Positions 1 through 9,757 of a DNA stretch of 64,000 nucleotides are shown here, in pieces. Both the position numbers and the translations under genes were made by a program. Below the pieces are notes generated by a model. That model was given only the letters and a program-made list of their open reading frames with translations, was not told the DNA's origin and ran no database searches. Where the stretch lies: contig SUZW01000009.1 of assembly GCA_015059685.1 (NCBI GenBank), forward strand, positions 1 through 64,000, given 5' to 3'. Within the stretch, counting starts at the first letter, position 1, and every line of letters begins with the position of its first letter. Source of the DNA: Rikenellaceae bacterium (lineage in GTDB: Bacteria; Bacteroidota; Bacteroidia; Bacteroidales; Rikenellaceae).

Positions 1-80
1 GCACTTCGATAAACGAGAGTGCTTCGAGAGATATATAAAGTTATACGAGCAAATATTAACTAAAAATAAATAATACCCAA

Positions 81-1154
81 ATGTCAATCTTCAAAGACAA
101 AGTCCTGTTGATTACGGGCGGTACGGGCAGTTTCGGAAACGCCGTGCTTCGTAGATTCCTTGATTCGGATATCAAGGAGATTCGTATCTTCTCGCGCGAT
201 GAGAAGAAGCAAGATGATATGCGTCATGCATTGCAAAACCCAAAGGTGAAGTTCTATATCGGCAATGTCCGCGAGAAGGCTTCTGTCGATGTGGCTATGC
301 GCGGTGTTGATTATGTCTTCGCAGCGGCGGCTCTCAAGCAAGTGCCTTCGTGCGAGTTCTTCCCTATGGAGGCGACAATGACAAATGTGGTCGGTACAAA
401 CAATGTTCTCCTCTCTGCTATCGAGCACGGAGTGAAGAATGTCGTTGTTCTCTCGACCGACAAGGCCGCCTACCCAATCAATGCTATGGGTATCTCGAAG
501 GCGTTGATGGAGAAGGTCGCTATCGCCAAGGGTCGTGAGCTTGGACACGGTGCTGCAACCACAATCTGCTGCACCCGCTACGGCAATGTTATGGCCTCTC
601 GAGGCTCGGTTATTCCATTGTGGGTTGAGCAGATGGAGCAGGGCAAGCCTATCACCATCACCGATCCCGAGATGACTCGTTTTATGATGACCCTTGACGA
701 TGCAGTCGATTTGGTTATCTACGCCTTCACCCACGGTGAGAATGGCGACTTGTTCGTGCAGAAAGCTCCTGCAGCAACCCTTTCGACTTTGGCAGAGGCG
801 TTGAAGCAGACCTACGCAAAGGTTAATCCTGCATACGGTGAGACCGAGGTTAAGGTTATCGGTACCCGTCATGGCGAGAAGTTGTACGAGACTCTCGTAA
901 CTCGTGAGGAGATGGCGAAGGCTATCGATATGGGCGACTACTACCGTATCCCTTGCGATACCCGTGACTTGAACTACGACAAGTTCTTCGTTGAGGGCAA
1001 CGAGAAGGTTTCAAAAATTGAGGACTACCACTCTCACAACACCCGTCGTCTCGATGTCGAGGGTATGAAGGAGTTGCTGTTGAAGTTGCGCTTTATCCGC
1101 GAGGACTTGGGCTTGCAGCCACGCTCGAAGGCGAAGGAGATTCGCTCGGAGTAA
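81..1154 (+). CDS. capE: UDP-GlcNAc 4,6-dehydratase/5-epimerase (SDR, CapE/FlaA1-like)
   Basis: N-terminal ITGGTGSFGNAVLRRFL Rossmann motif, STDKAAYPINAMGISKALMEK catalytic region; followed by capF/capG homologues. Confidence 0.93.
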   Translation: MSIFKDKVLLITGGTGSFGNAVLRRFLDSDIKEIRIFSRDEKKQDDMRHALQNPKVKFYIGNVREKASVDVAMRGVDYVFAAAALKQVPSCEFFPMEATMTNVVGTNNVLLSAIEHGVKNVVVLSTDKAAYPINAMGISKALMEKVAIAKGRELGHGAATTICCTRYGNVMASRGSVIPLWVEQMEQGKPITITDPEMTRFMMTLDDAVDLVIYAFTHGENGDLFVQKAPAATLSTLAEALKQTYAKVNPAYGETEVKVIGTRHGEKLYETLVTREEMAKAIDMGDYYRIPCDTRDLNYDKFFVEGNEKVSKIEDYHSHNTRRLDVEGMKELLLKLRFIREDLGLQPRSKAKEIRSE

Positions 1155-1195
1155 AATTGACAATTGACGATTGACAATTAAAAGAGTGTGGATTT

Positions 1196-1226
1196 CTCTC
1201 GTCTCTCGTCATTCGTCTCTCGTCTA
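1196..1226. repeat. heptamer microsatellite (TCTCGTC)n
   Basis: tctctcgtctctcgtcattcgtctctcgtc. Confidence 0.8.
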
Positions 1227-1240
1227 AAAGTTAGAATAAT

Positions 1241-1675
1241 ATGTCAAAGGTAACAGTTGTTGAGGGTGAGATTTTCCGTGATGCTCGTGGGCAGATCTCT
1301 TCGTTGAATGCTTTCCGCTTTCCGGGTGTGGAGCGTTGCTACTTTATCCACCATCCCGACACCTCGGTAATTCGTGGTTGGCACGGACACCAATTCGAGA
1401 AGAAGTGGTTCTACTGCGTTAAGGGCTCCTTCACGGTGGCTCTTGTTGAGGTGGATAATTGGGAGAACCCATCGCCCGATTTGGAGGCGGAGATTTACGA
1501 ATTAACCGATAAGGATAGTAAAATAATCTGCGTACCCGAGGGCTACGCCAACTGTATCAAGGCGCACGAAAAGGACTCCATTCTGCTCGTCTTTTCGGGT
1601 AAGATTTTGGAGGAGGCGTTGAAAGATAGTTGGAGGTATGACAAAGACCTCTGGGTGGACTGGAGTAGATTTTGA
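1241..1675 (+). CDS. WxcM/RmlC-like cupin sugar epimerase/isomerase
   Basis: RGWHGHQFEKKWFYCVKGSF ... VPEGYANCI cupin pattern; lies between capE and capF. Confidence 0.8.
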   Translation: MSKVTVVEGEIFRDARGQISSLNAFRFPGVERCYFIHHPDTSVIRGWHGHQFEKKWFYCVKGSFTVALVEVDNWENPSPDLEAEIYELTDKDSKIICVPEGYANCIKAHEKDSILLVFSGKILEEALKDSWRYDKDLWVDWSRF

Positions 1676-1680
1676 ATATA

Positions 1681-1768
1681 AGGTGATTTCTGCGTTACGC
1701 TCACTTTTTAATTGCTCACATACGCCAAGTATGCTCCGCATTAAAAAGCATCGCAAGCCTTGAAATCC
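1681..1768. repeat. palindromic intergenic repeat, core related to the 22.3/39.0/17.4 kb copies
   Basis: TTTTTAATtgctcaCATACgccaaGTATGctccgcATTAAAAA. Confidence 0.6.
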
Positions 1769-1806
1769 CTCTTCTATTACAAAATCTAAAAATTAGAAAA
1801 AGAATT

Positions 1807-3021
1807 ATGAAGATATTAGTTACAGGCGCAAAGGGTTTTGTTGGTCAGAACCTCTGTGCGCAACTCAAAAATATCCGTGACGGCAAGGCGAAGTGCTATG
1901 GCGATGTCGTTGTTGAGGAGGTTTTTGAGTACGATATAGACTCCACGGTGGAGGAGTTGGAGCGATACTGCAAGGAGGCGGACTTCGTCTTTAACCTCGC
2001 AGGCGTAAATCGTCCGCAGAACAACGAGGAGTTTATGGCGGGCAACTTCGGCTTTGCTTCGACGCTGCTCGATACGCTCGAAAAGTATGGAAATACGGCT
2101 CCTGTTATGTTGTCCTCTTCTATTCAGGCGACTTTGGCTGGCCGCTTTGGCGATAGCGAGTATGGACGTAGCAAGCGTGCCGGTGAGGAGCTATTCTTTA
2201 ATTATAGTACACGCACGGGCGCACGCGTATTGGTCTATCGCTTCCCGAACTTGTTTGGCAAGTGGTGCCGCCCGAACTACAACTCGGCAGTTGCGACCTT
2301 CTGCAACAATATAGCCAACGATTTGCCGATTACGGTGAATGACCGCTCGACAGAGTTGGAGTTGCTCTATATCGACGACTTGGTGGACGAGATGATTGGA
2401 GCACTCAAAGGCGAGGAGCATCACTGCGAGTTCGAGGGCGTAGAGACTATTTTGTGCGATGATGGCAAGTATTGCGCTGTGCCGACAACGCACAAAATTA
2501 CCCTTGGCGAGATTGTCGATTTGTTGGAGGCGTTTAAGGCACAACCGCAGACACTTGTTGTACCTGAAATTCCGTACAACTCCTTTGCAAAGAAGCTCTA
2601 TTCGACCTATTTGAGTTATCTGCCGAAGGAGAAGGTATCGTTTGAGTTGAAGATGAACTGCGATGCACGAGGCTCATTTACCGAGTTGCTGCGTAGCGAG
2701 AAGTGTGGACAGGTGAGTGTAAATATCTCGAAGCCGGGCATTACAAAGGGCGAACATTGGCACAACACCAAGTGGGAGTTCTTTATTGTGGTGTCGGGAC
2801 ATGGCCTGATTCAGCAACGCAGGGTTGGCTCGGACGAGGTGTTGAATTTTGAGGTTAGCGGTGAAAAGATCGAGGCGGTACATATGCTGCCTGGCTATAC
2901 CCACAATATCATCAACCTCTCGGATACAGACGATTTGGTAACGGTGATGTGGGCAAACGAGGCATTCGACCCGAATAAGCCGGATACATATTTTGATCCT
3001 GTTGAAAAATTAAAGAAATAA
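1807..3021 (+). CDS. capF: CapF-like UDP-2-acetamido-2,6-dideoxy-hexulose reductase (SDR + C-terminal cupin)
   Basis: N-terminal KILVTGAKGFVGQNL SDR; C-terminal cupin GITKGEHWHNTKWEFFIVVSGHGLIQQR. Confidence 0.92.
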   Translation: MKILVTGAKGFVGQNLCAQLKNIRDGKAKCYGDVVVEEVFEYDIDSTVEELERYCKEADFVFNLAGVNRPQNNEEFMAGNFGFASTLLDTLEKYGNTAPVMLSSSIQATLAGRFGDSEYGRSKRAGEELFFNYSTRTGARVLVYRFPNLFGKWCRPNYNSAVATFCNNIANDLPITVNDRSTELELLYIDDLVDEMIGALKGEEHHCEFEGVETILCDDGKYCAVPTTHKITLGEIVDLLEAFKAQPQTLVVPEIPYNSFAKKLYSTYLSYLPKEKVSFELKMNCDARGSFTELLRSEKCGQVSVNISKPGITKGEHWHNTKWEFFIVVSGHGLIQQRRVGSDEVLNFEVSGEKIEAVHMLPGYTHNIINLSDTDDLVTVMWANEAFDPNKPDTYFDPVEKLKK

Positions 3022-3026
3022 AAGAT

Positions 3027-4196
3027 ATGAACTTTTCAAACGTAAAATTTGCCGAGAATGGCAAACTCAAACTTTTGATTATCGTGGGTACTCGTCCCGA
3101 GATTATCCGCTTGGCAGCGGTGATTAACAAGTGCCGAAAGTATTTCGATTGCATATTGGCTCATACGGGACAGAACTACGACTACAACCTCAACGGTATC
3201 TTCTTCCGCGACTTGAAGTTGGCGGAGCCGGAGGTCTATCTCGATGCCGTAGGCGATGACTTGGGTGCTACGATGGGCAATATCATCAACGCTTCGTATA
3301 AGTTGATGGTGGAGATTAAACCTGATGCCGTGTTGGTGCTTGGTGATACAAACTCGTGCCTCTCGGTGATTGGCGCAAAGCGTCTGCATATCCCAATCTT
3401 CCATATGGAGGCTGGAAATCGCTGCTTCGACGAGTGCTTGCCGGAGGAGACAAATCGTCGTATTGTGGATATTATCTCGGATGTTAATATCTGCTACTCG
3501 GAGCACGCACGCCGCTACCTCAATGCATCGAGCGTGGCAAAGGAGCGTACCTATGTTAGCGGCTCACCAATGGCGGAGGTGCTGCACGAGAACTTGGCCG
3601 AGATTGAGTCGAGCGATATCCATAAGCGATTGGGCTTGGAGAAGGGTAGATATATCCTCTTGTCGGCCCACCGTGAGGAGAATATCGATACCGAGAAGAA
3701 CTTTACTTCGCTCTTTACGGCAATTAACAAGATGGCGGAGAAGTACGATATGCCGATTTTGTACTCGTGCCACCCACGCAGCCGTAACCGATTGGCTTCA
3801 AGCGGCTTCGAGTTGGATAGACGAGTTATCCAGCACGAGCCACTCGGCTTTCACGACTATAACTGCTTGCAGATGAACGCCTTTGCGGTGGTGTCGGATA
3901 GCGGCACATTGCCGGAGGAGAGTTCGTTCTTTACAAGCGTAGGACACTCGTTCCCGGCGGTATGTATTCGTACTTCGACGGAACGCCCCGAGGCATTGGA
4001 TAAGGGGTGCTTTATCTTGGCGGGCATCGACGAGCGATCGTTGTTGCAGGCGGTAGATACAGCGGTTGAGATGGTCGCAAATGGCGACAATGGCATTCCT
4101 GTACCTAACTACACCGACGAAAACGTTTCAACCAAGGTCGTGAAGTTGATACAGTCATACACGGGCGTAGTAAACAAAATGGTTTGGAGGAAGTAG
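3027..4196 (+). CDS. capG: UDP-N-acetylglucosamine 2-epimerase (non-hydrolysing)
   Basis: IIVGTRPEIIRLAAVI, HTGQNYDYNL, HMEAGNRCFDECLPEETNRRIVD motifs. Confidence 0.94.
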   Translation: MNFSNVKFAENGKLKLLIIVGTRPEIIRLAAVINKCRKYFDCILAHTGQNYDYNLNGIFFRDLKLAEPEVYLDAVGDDLGATMGNIINASYKLMVEIKPDAVLVLGDTNSCLSVIGAKRLHIPIFHMEAGNRCFDECLPEETNRRIVDIISDVNICYSEHARRYLNASSVAKERTYVSGSPMAEVLHENLAEIESSDIHKRLGLEKGRYILLSAHREENIDTEKNFTSLFTAINKMAEKYDMPILYSCHPRSRNRLASSGFELDRRVIQHEPLGFHDYNCLQMNAFAVVSDSGTLPEESSFFTSVGHSFPAVCIRTSTERPEALDKGCFILAGIDERSLLQAVDTAVEMVANGDNGIPVPNYTDENVSTKVVKLIQSYTGVVNKMVWRK

Positions 4197-4208
4197 CAAT
4201 AATCGCAA

Positions 4209-5423
4209 ATGGCAAAACGAATACTTATAGTTACTCAAAATTTTTATCCGGAGTTCTTTAAGAGTAATGATATTGCATCGGATCTCGTAGAGCGTGGGTA
4301 TAAAGTTGATGTGCTGACCGGAATACCCAATTACCCCGAAGGAGTTTTCCCGAAGGGTTATGGTGTATTCAAAAAACGAGTAGATGAGTATAAAGGCGCA
4401 AAAGTATATCGCGCATATCAAATACCGCGTGGAAAGAAAGCAACAAGTGTTCGATTATCAATTAACTACCTGTCATTTGTCTTTACATCTACATTTTGGG
4501 TTTTATTCTATTTTGTTTGGAAAAAAAAGTATGATGCGATAATCGTGCATCAGACATCACCTGTAACACAAGCGTGGCCAGCTATATTACTTGGAAAAAT
4601 CAAGCGTATTCCTATATACACTTGGGTGTTGGATATTTGGCCAGATTCGGTATTATCCACTATAAATTCCAATAATAATTTTATCAAAAAACCGCTAGAC
4701 TGGTTTACGGATTGGATGTATCGTAGCTCTACCAAGATTTTAATTAGTTCTCCGGGATTTAAGGACTTGGTAAATCGCAATGCAGACTATAGCGATAAAA
4801 TTGTCGATTTCCCAAATTGGAGTGAAGATATTACCTCTATGCCGTTACAAAAAATACCATCATTGCCTAAAGGCTTTACGATAATGATGGCTGGTAATAT
4901 TGCTGATGGACAAGGTATATCTGATGTTGTTTTGGCAATCGAAGAACTGAAAAAGTACTTGGATATAAACTGGGTGTTTGTAGGTGGTGGAGCCTTGTTG
5001 CAGTGGCTTAAGGATTATGTTGCTGAACACTCTTTGGGAAATGTTTATGTATTAGGCCGTTATCCTTTTGATAGCATGTCTGCATTCTATAGTGTTGCTG
5101 ATGTGATGTTGTTGACTTTGAAAAGAAGTATTTGCCCACACCTTAATGCAACCATACCGGCGAGGGTTCAGTCTTATTTGTCTGCAGGAAAGCCCATTGT
5201 GGGAATGGCCGGAGAGGGCGTGCAGGCACTTGTTAATGATCATCAGTGTGGCCTAATTGCTCCTTCAGGCGATTATAAGTCATTGGCAAAGAATATTCTG
5301 ACATTGTATCAGAATCATCAAATGTTAGGGGAAATGGGCAAAAAATCCCGAGAACTATTTGAAAAATATTATACCCGTAATGTTTGTATTGATAACTTGA
5401 TAGAGATAGTAAAAGTGTCATAG
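4209..5423 (+). CDS. wbuB: glycosyltransferase family 4, WbuB-like (FucNAc transferase type)
   Basis: RILIVTQNFYPEFFKSNDIASDLVERGYKVDVLTGIPNYPEG; IPARVQSYLSAGKPIVGMAGEG; follows FucNAc pathway genes. Confidence 0.8.
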   Translation: MAKRILIVTQNFYPEFFKSNDIASDLVERGYKVDVLTGIPNYPEGVFPKGYGVFKKRVDEYKGAKVYRAYQIPRGKKATSVRLSINYLSFVFTSTFWVLFYFVWKKKYDAIIVHQTSPVTQAWPAILLGKIKRIPIYTWVLDIWPDSVLSTINSNNNFIKKPLDWFTDWMYRSSTKILISSPGFKDLVNRNADYSDKIVDFPNWSEDITSMPLQKIPSLPKGFTIMMAGNIADGQGISDVVLAIEELKKYLDINWVFVGGGALLQWLKDYVAEHSLGNVYVLGRYPFDSMSAFYSVADVMLLTLKRSICPHLNATIPARVQSYLSAGKPIVGMAGEGVQALVNDHQCGLIAPSGDYKSLAKNILTLYQNHQMLGEMGKKSRELFEKYYTRNVCIDNLIEIVKVS

Positions 5424-5426
5424 TGT

Positions 5427-6587
5427 ATGGATGTTCTATTACTGAATGGAGAGAATGTGCAGTCAATTTGTATTGCTCGGTCATTGAGAGAGTGTGGCCA
5501 TCGTATAATACTCTTTGCTAACTCAAAAGTATCTAGTGGATACGCTTCGAGATATATAAATGAAAAACATGTTGTTCCGGATATCAGTCTTCATGGGACA
5601 GCATTTGAAGAATATTTCTACAATTATATCTCAACTAAAAATGTGGATATAGTAATTCCAATGGGAGATGAAGGAGCTACATTTTTGAGTGTAAATAAGG
5701 AACATATTGAGCAGACATATAATTGCAAATGTGCAGTGCCGACATTTTCTGTGTTTAATCTTGCAAACGATAAACAGCAACTGATGGAATTGTGTAGAAA
5801 ACAAAATCTACCACATCCTCGTACCGAGGTTATTACGGTAGATACAATATCAGATGTTGCCGAATATGTCGGCTTCCCTGCAATGATAAAACCTAATATA
5901 TCAGCGGGAGCAAAGGGTATTGTTAAAGTGGAAAATATAGAGGAACTCGAAGAAAAGCTGCCTAATATAATTGAGCAGTTTGGCCCTTCGACATTGCAAG
6001 AATATGTACATCAGAGCGGCCATTACTACAATGTGATGATATATCGCAATAAACAAGGAGAGATATCGGCATATACTATAATTAAGATAATGCGTTTCTT
6101 TCCAATCAAAGGAGGTTCGAGTTGCTATTGTCAAACAGTAGAGCACGACTATCTGTTAGATGTATGCAAGCAAACATTAGAATTGTTAAATTGGACAGGC
6201 TTTGCGGATTTTGATATATTGGAAGATGCCGTAACAGGGGAACTTAAAATAATTGAGATCAACCCTCGTGTGCCATCAAGCCTCCAAGCTGCTTATGCTG
6301 CAGGTGTCGATTTTGCAAAGATTATAATGGCAGATGAATTTGAACTGCCAATTCCAAAATATCCCTACGCAGTTGGCAGGGAAATTCGTTGGTTTGGATT
6401 GGATGTAATGTGGTTTTTATTCTCAAAGCAACGATTTAGTTACAGGCCTTCTTGGTTTAAGTTTTTTGGTTCTAATGTGTCATATCAAGATGGAAGCATT
6501 CAAGATCCATTACCTATGATTGCTGGTTGTTTTGCGGGTGTTATAAAATATCTAAATCCTAAATTTAGAAAATCAAAATTGGAGTAA
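5427..6587 (+). CDS. ATP-grasp family protein (capsule locus)
   Basis: FPAMIKPNISAGAKGIVKV, LQEYV, FADFDILEDAVTGELKIIEINPRVPSS ATP-grasp signature. Confidence 0.85.
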   Translation: MDVLLLNGENVQSICIARSLRECGHRIILFANSKVSSGYASRYINEKHVVPDISLHGTAFEEYFYNYISTKNVDIVIPMGDEGATFLSVNKEHIEQTYNCKCAVPTFSVFNLANDKQQLMELCRKQNLPHPRTEVITVDTISDVAEYVGFPAMIKPNISAGAKGIVKVENIEELEEKLPNIIEQFGPSTLQEYVHQSGHYYNVMIYRNKQGEISAYTIIKIMRFFPIKGGSSCYCQTVEHDYLLDVCKQTLELLNWTGFADFDILEDAVTGELKIIEINPRVPSSLQAAYAAGVDFAKIIMADEFELPIPKYPYAVGREIRWFGLDVMWFLFSKQRFSYRPSWFKFFGSNVSYQDGSIQDPLPMIAGCFAGVIKYLNPKFRKSKLE

Positions 6588-6589
6588 TT

Positions 6590-7429
6590 ATGCGTATTCT
6601 AACATTTGATATAGAGGATTGGTATTGCCACGATTGCGAGTCGGGCGACAAGAATTGGGCAAGCAAAGAGGTGCGTATCTACGAGGGAGTGGATAAAATT
6701 CTTGACTCCCTCGAAAAGCGTAACCAGAAGGCTACCTTCTTTGTGTTGGGTTGGTTGGCAGAAAATCACCCGCAGGCTATCCGCAAGATTGCCGAGGCAG
6801 GACATCAGATTGGTTGCCACACCTACCAACACGAGTTGCTTACCAATTTTGACAGAAAACAACTCTACGACGACCTCTACAAGGCTAAAAACGAGATAGA
6901 GCAGGTTGCAGGCAAAGAGGTTAATGCCTTCCGTGCGCCAGCATTCTCAATTACGGAACACAATCTCTTCGCTTTTGATGTATTGGCGGAGTTGAGCTTC
7001 AAGTACGACTGCTCGTTGTTCCCTGCCGAGCGAGAGTATGGCGGTATGCCGAGCTACGGCATTGGTGAGCCTCGTATTATTGACCACGAGGGATACCTGT
7101 TCAAGGAGTTCCCAATAAATCCTGCTGATATCATGGGCAGAAAAATTGTCTTTTCGGGTGGCGGATATTTTCGCCTATTCCCGTATGCAATGATTAAATA
7201 TCTTACCAAGCAGCAGAACTATACAATGACCTATTTCCATCCGAGCGACTTCGATCCCGGGCAGCCAGATATGAAACACCTTCCGTTGTTGCGTCGTTGG
7301 AAGAATAGGGTAGGTCTGAAAGGGGCATTTGCCAAGTATGAGAAATATCTCTCTGATTTTGAGTTTGTAAATCTGGAACAGGCCGATAAGATTATAGATT
7401 GGCAGGCCAATGATGTTGTAAAGTTATAA
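6590..7429 (+). CDS. polysaccharide deacetylase family protein (DUF3473/XrtA-associated type)
   Basis: LTFDIEDWYCHDCES; KATFFVLGWLAENHPQAIRKIAEAGHQIGCHTYQHELL NodB-type motifs. Confidence 0.88.
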   Translation: MRILTFDIEDWYCHDCESGDKNWASKEVRIYEGVDKILDSLEKRNQKATFFVLGWLAENHPQAIRKIAEAGHQIGCHTYQHELLTNFDRKQLYDDLYKAKNEIEQVAGKEVNAFRAPAFSITEHNLFAFDVLAELSFKYDCSLFPAEREYGGMPSYGIGEPRIIDHEGYLFKEFPINPADIMGRKIVFSGGGYFRLFPYAMIKYLTKQQNYTMTYFHPSDFDPGQPDMKHLPLLRRWKNRVGLKGAFAKYEKYLSDFEFVNLEQADKIIDWQANDVVKL

Positions 7430-7440
7430 CCCCTCCCACT

Positions 7441-8535
7441 GTGATACAGGAGCAAAATACCGAGATCCTATTCCATCTTATGCGGGTTGCTATTGGCACC
7501 GAGGAGGCGGAAAAGATGCTGTATAGCACAAATGGTGCTTCGTGGCGGGCAGTATATAACCTCGCTCGTCAGCAGGGTGTCCTTGCCATTGTCTTTGATG
7601 GTTTGATGCAGTTGTTTGAGGCGGATAAGGAGTTTGCGAAGGCGTTTCCGCAGGCGCTGAAGTTTAAGTGGATAAATGCCGTTTTTAATATCGAGCAGCG
7701 TTACGAGCAGCAGCTGCGGCTCTCTGCCGAGTTGGCCGGCAAGTGGGCGGAGCAGGATATTCAAACATTCTGTCTAAAGGGGCTTGCCATATCGTCGTAC
7801 TATCCCGAGCCAACGCATCGTGAATGTGGCGATCTCGACTGCTTCTTGCCCGACAACTACGAGCGTGGCAATATCATTGCCGAGGAGTGCGGTGCAAAGG
7901 TCGAGCGTGACTTCTACAAACATTCGCATATATCCTACAAGGGCCTAATGGTGGAGAACCACCAATTCTGCACCCCTATTCGAGGTGCCAAGCAGTACAA
8001 GCAGCGTGAACGATATCTACAAATTCTGCTTGCAATCTCTAACCCGCAGTATATCGGGAACACAAAGTTAATACGCCCCTCGTGCGACTTCAATGCCCTC
8101 TTCCTCACGACACACAGCTTCGGACACTTCCTCACCGAGGGTATCCGCCTGCGCCATATCCTCGATTGGGCGCTATTTGTCAAGGCGGAGCAGGGCAATA
8201 TCGACTGGGAGAATTTCTACGCCTGGTGCGATAAGTTGGGCTATACCCGCTTCGTGAATGCCTTGAATGCCATTGCGGTAGATTATCTCGGCCTCGACTT
8301 CTGCGATAAGGTTGTGGTCGATAGGGCGCTCTCCGAGCGTATCTTACATGATGTGCTCTATGGCGGAGTGTCAATCTTTAACCAGAATATGCCAAAGTGG
8401 CGAGTTCGACTTGCTATCGTTAAGAGCTATATGAACTCGATTTGGAAGTATCACAAAGTCTATAGACGAAGTGTTTTTGTAGAGCTTATGCGTGTTGTCG
8501 GTGGATTTCTGTTTGAGAGAACTCCGAAGTTGTAA
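7441..8535 (+). CDS. nucleotidyltransferase-family protein (NTP_transf_5-like), GTG start
   Basis: FCLKGLAISSYYPEPTHRECGDLDCFLPDN resembles the GxG..DxD nucleotidyltransferase core found in capsule loci. Confidence 0.65.
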   Translation: MIQEQNTEILFHLMRVAIGTEEAEKMLYSTNGASWRAVYNLARQQGVLAIVFDGLMQLFEADKEFAKAFPQALKFKWINAVFNIEQRYEQQLRLSAELAGKWAEQDIQTFCLKGLAISSYYPEPTHRECGDLDCFLPDNYERGNIIAEECGAKVERDFYKHSHISYKGLMVENHQFCTPIRGAKQYKQRERYLQILLAISNPQYIGNTKLIRPSCDFNALFLTTHSFGHFLTEGIRLRHILDWALFVKAEQGNIDWENFYAWCDKLGYTRFVNALNAIAVDYLGLDFCDKVVVDRALSERILHDVLYGGVSIFNQNMPKWRVRLAIVKSYMNSIWKYHKVYRRSVFVELMRVVGGFLFERTPKL

Positions 8536-8554
8536 CGCTCTCTACATCATAATA

Positions 8555-8591
8555 AAGATGCGCAACAACCTTAATGATTGTTGCGCATCTT
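8555..8591. terminator. bidirectional hairpin between convergent operons
   Basis: AAGATGCGCAACAA ccttaatga TTGTTGCGCATCTT perfect 14-bp inverted repeat between the ends of the + capsule operon and the - rml operon. Confidence 0.75.
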
Positions 8592-8608
8592 GCATATAAG
8601 CCCTGGCC

Positions 8609-9751
8609 CTATCGCTTCGAGTACATCTCCTCGTAGTAGCGCTCGTAGTCGCCCGAGGTGATGTTCTCGAGCCACTCCTCGTTGTCGAGGTACCAGCGCA
8701 CGGTCTTTTCGATGCCCTCCTCGAACTGCAACGACGGCTCCCAGCCAAGCTCTCGTTGCAACTTCGACGAGTCTATAGCATAGCGCATATCGTGGCCGGC
8801 ACGGTCCGTAACATAGGTTATGAGGTCGAGCGACGCGCCCTCCTCATTACCCAGCAGGCGGTCCACCGTAGCAATCAGCACCTTGATAATATCTATATTC
8901 TTCCACTCGTTGAAGCCTCCGATATTGTAGGTCTCGGCCACCTCGCCCTTGTGGAATATGAGGTCTATAGCTCGAGCGTGGTCCTCGACATAGAGCCAAT
9001 CTCGCACATTCTCCCCCTTACCATATACAGGCAGCGGCTTGCGGTGACGGATATTGTTGATAAACAGCGGTATCAACTTCTCGGGAAATTGGTATGGACC
9101 ATAGTTGTTCGAGCAGTTCGTCACAATCGTCGGCATACCATAGGTGTCGTGGAAGGCACGCACGAAGTGGTCCGACGAGGCCTTGGCTGCCGAATATGGC
9201 GAGTGCGGGTTGTATGGGGTATCCTCATAGAAGAAGTCCTTACCATAGGCCAAGTGGTGCTCCGATGACGACGCTGTGGTCGTAAACGGAGGCTCAATGC
9301 CCTCGGGGTGTGTAAGTTCCAGGGCTCCATACACCTCATCTGTCGAGATGTGGTAGAAACGCTTGCCCTCAAACTTCTCGGGCAGGCTCTCCCAATAGAG
9401 CTTTGCCGCCTGCAAAAGCGAGAGTGTACCCATAACATTTGTGCGGGCAAAGGTAAATGGGTCTTTGATGCTTCTATCCACATGGCTCTCGGCCGCAAGG
9501 TGGATGATGCCATCGACCTTATGCTCCTGCATCAGGGCATAGACCGTGTCAAAATCGCAGATATCGGCCTTCACGAAGGTGTAGTTAGGCTCATTCTCGA
9601 TATCTTTGAGGTTGGCGAGGTTGCCTGCGTAGGTCAGCAGGTCGAGGTTGATGATGTGGTACTCGGGGTACTTGCGCACGAAGAGTCGTACTACATGCGA
9701 GCCAATAAAGCCGGCTCCACCCGTGATAATTATATTGCGTTTGAAGTTCAT
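8609..9751 (-). CDS. rmlB: dTDP-glucose 4,6-dehydratase
   Basis: IIITGGAGFIGSHVVRLF; HLAAESHVDRSI; STDEVYG; YSAAKASSDH; NNYGPYQFPEKLIPL. Confidence 0.97.
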   Translation of the reverse strand: MNFKRNIIITGGAGFIGSHVVRLFVRKYPEYHIINLDLLTYAGNLANLKDIENEPNYTFVKADICDFDTVYALMQEHKVDGIIHLAAESHVDRSIKDPFTFARTNVMGTLSLLQAAKLYWESLPEKFEGKRFYHISTDEVYGALELTHPEGIEPPFTTTASSSEHHLAYGKDFFYEDTPYNPHSPYSAAKASSDHFVRAFHDTYGMPTIVTNCSNNYGPYQFPEKLIPLFINNIRHRKPLPVYGKGENVRDWLYVEDHARAIDLIFHKGEVAETYNIGGFNEWKNIDIIKVLIATVDRLLGNEEGASLDLITYVTDRAGHDMRYAIDSSKLQRELGWEPSLQFEEGIEKTVRWYLDNEEWLENITSGDYERYYEEMYSKR

Positions 9752-9757
9752 AGCTGT

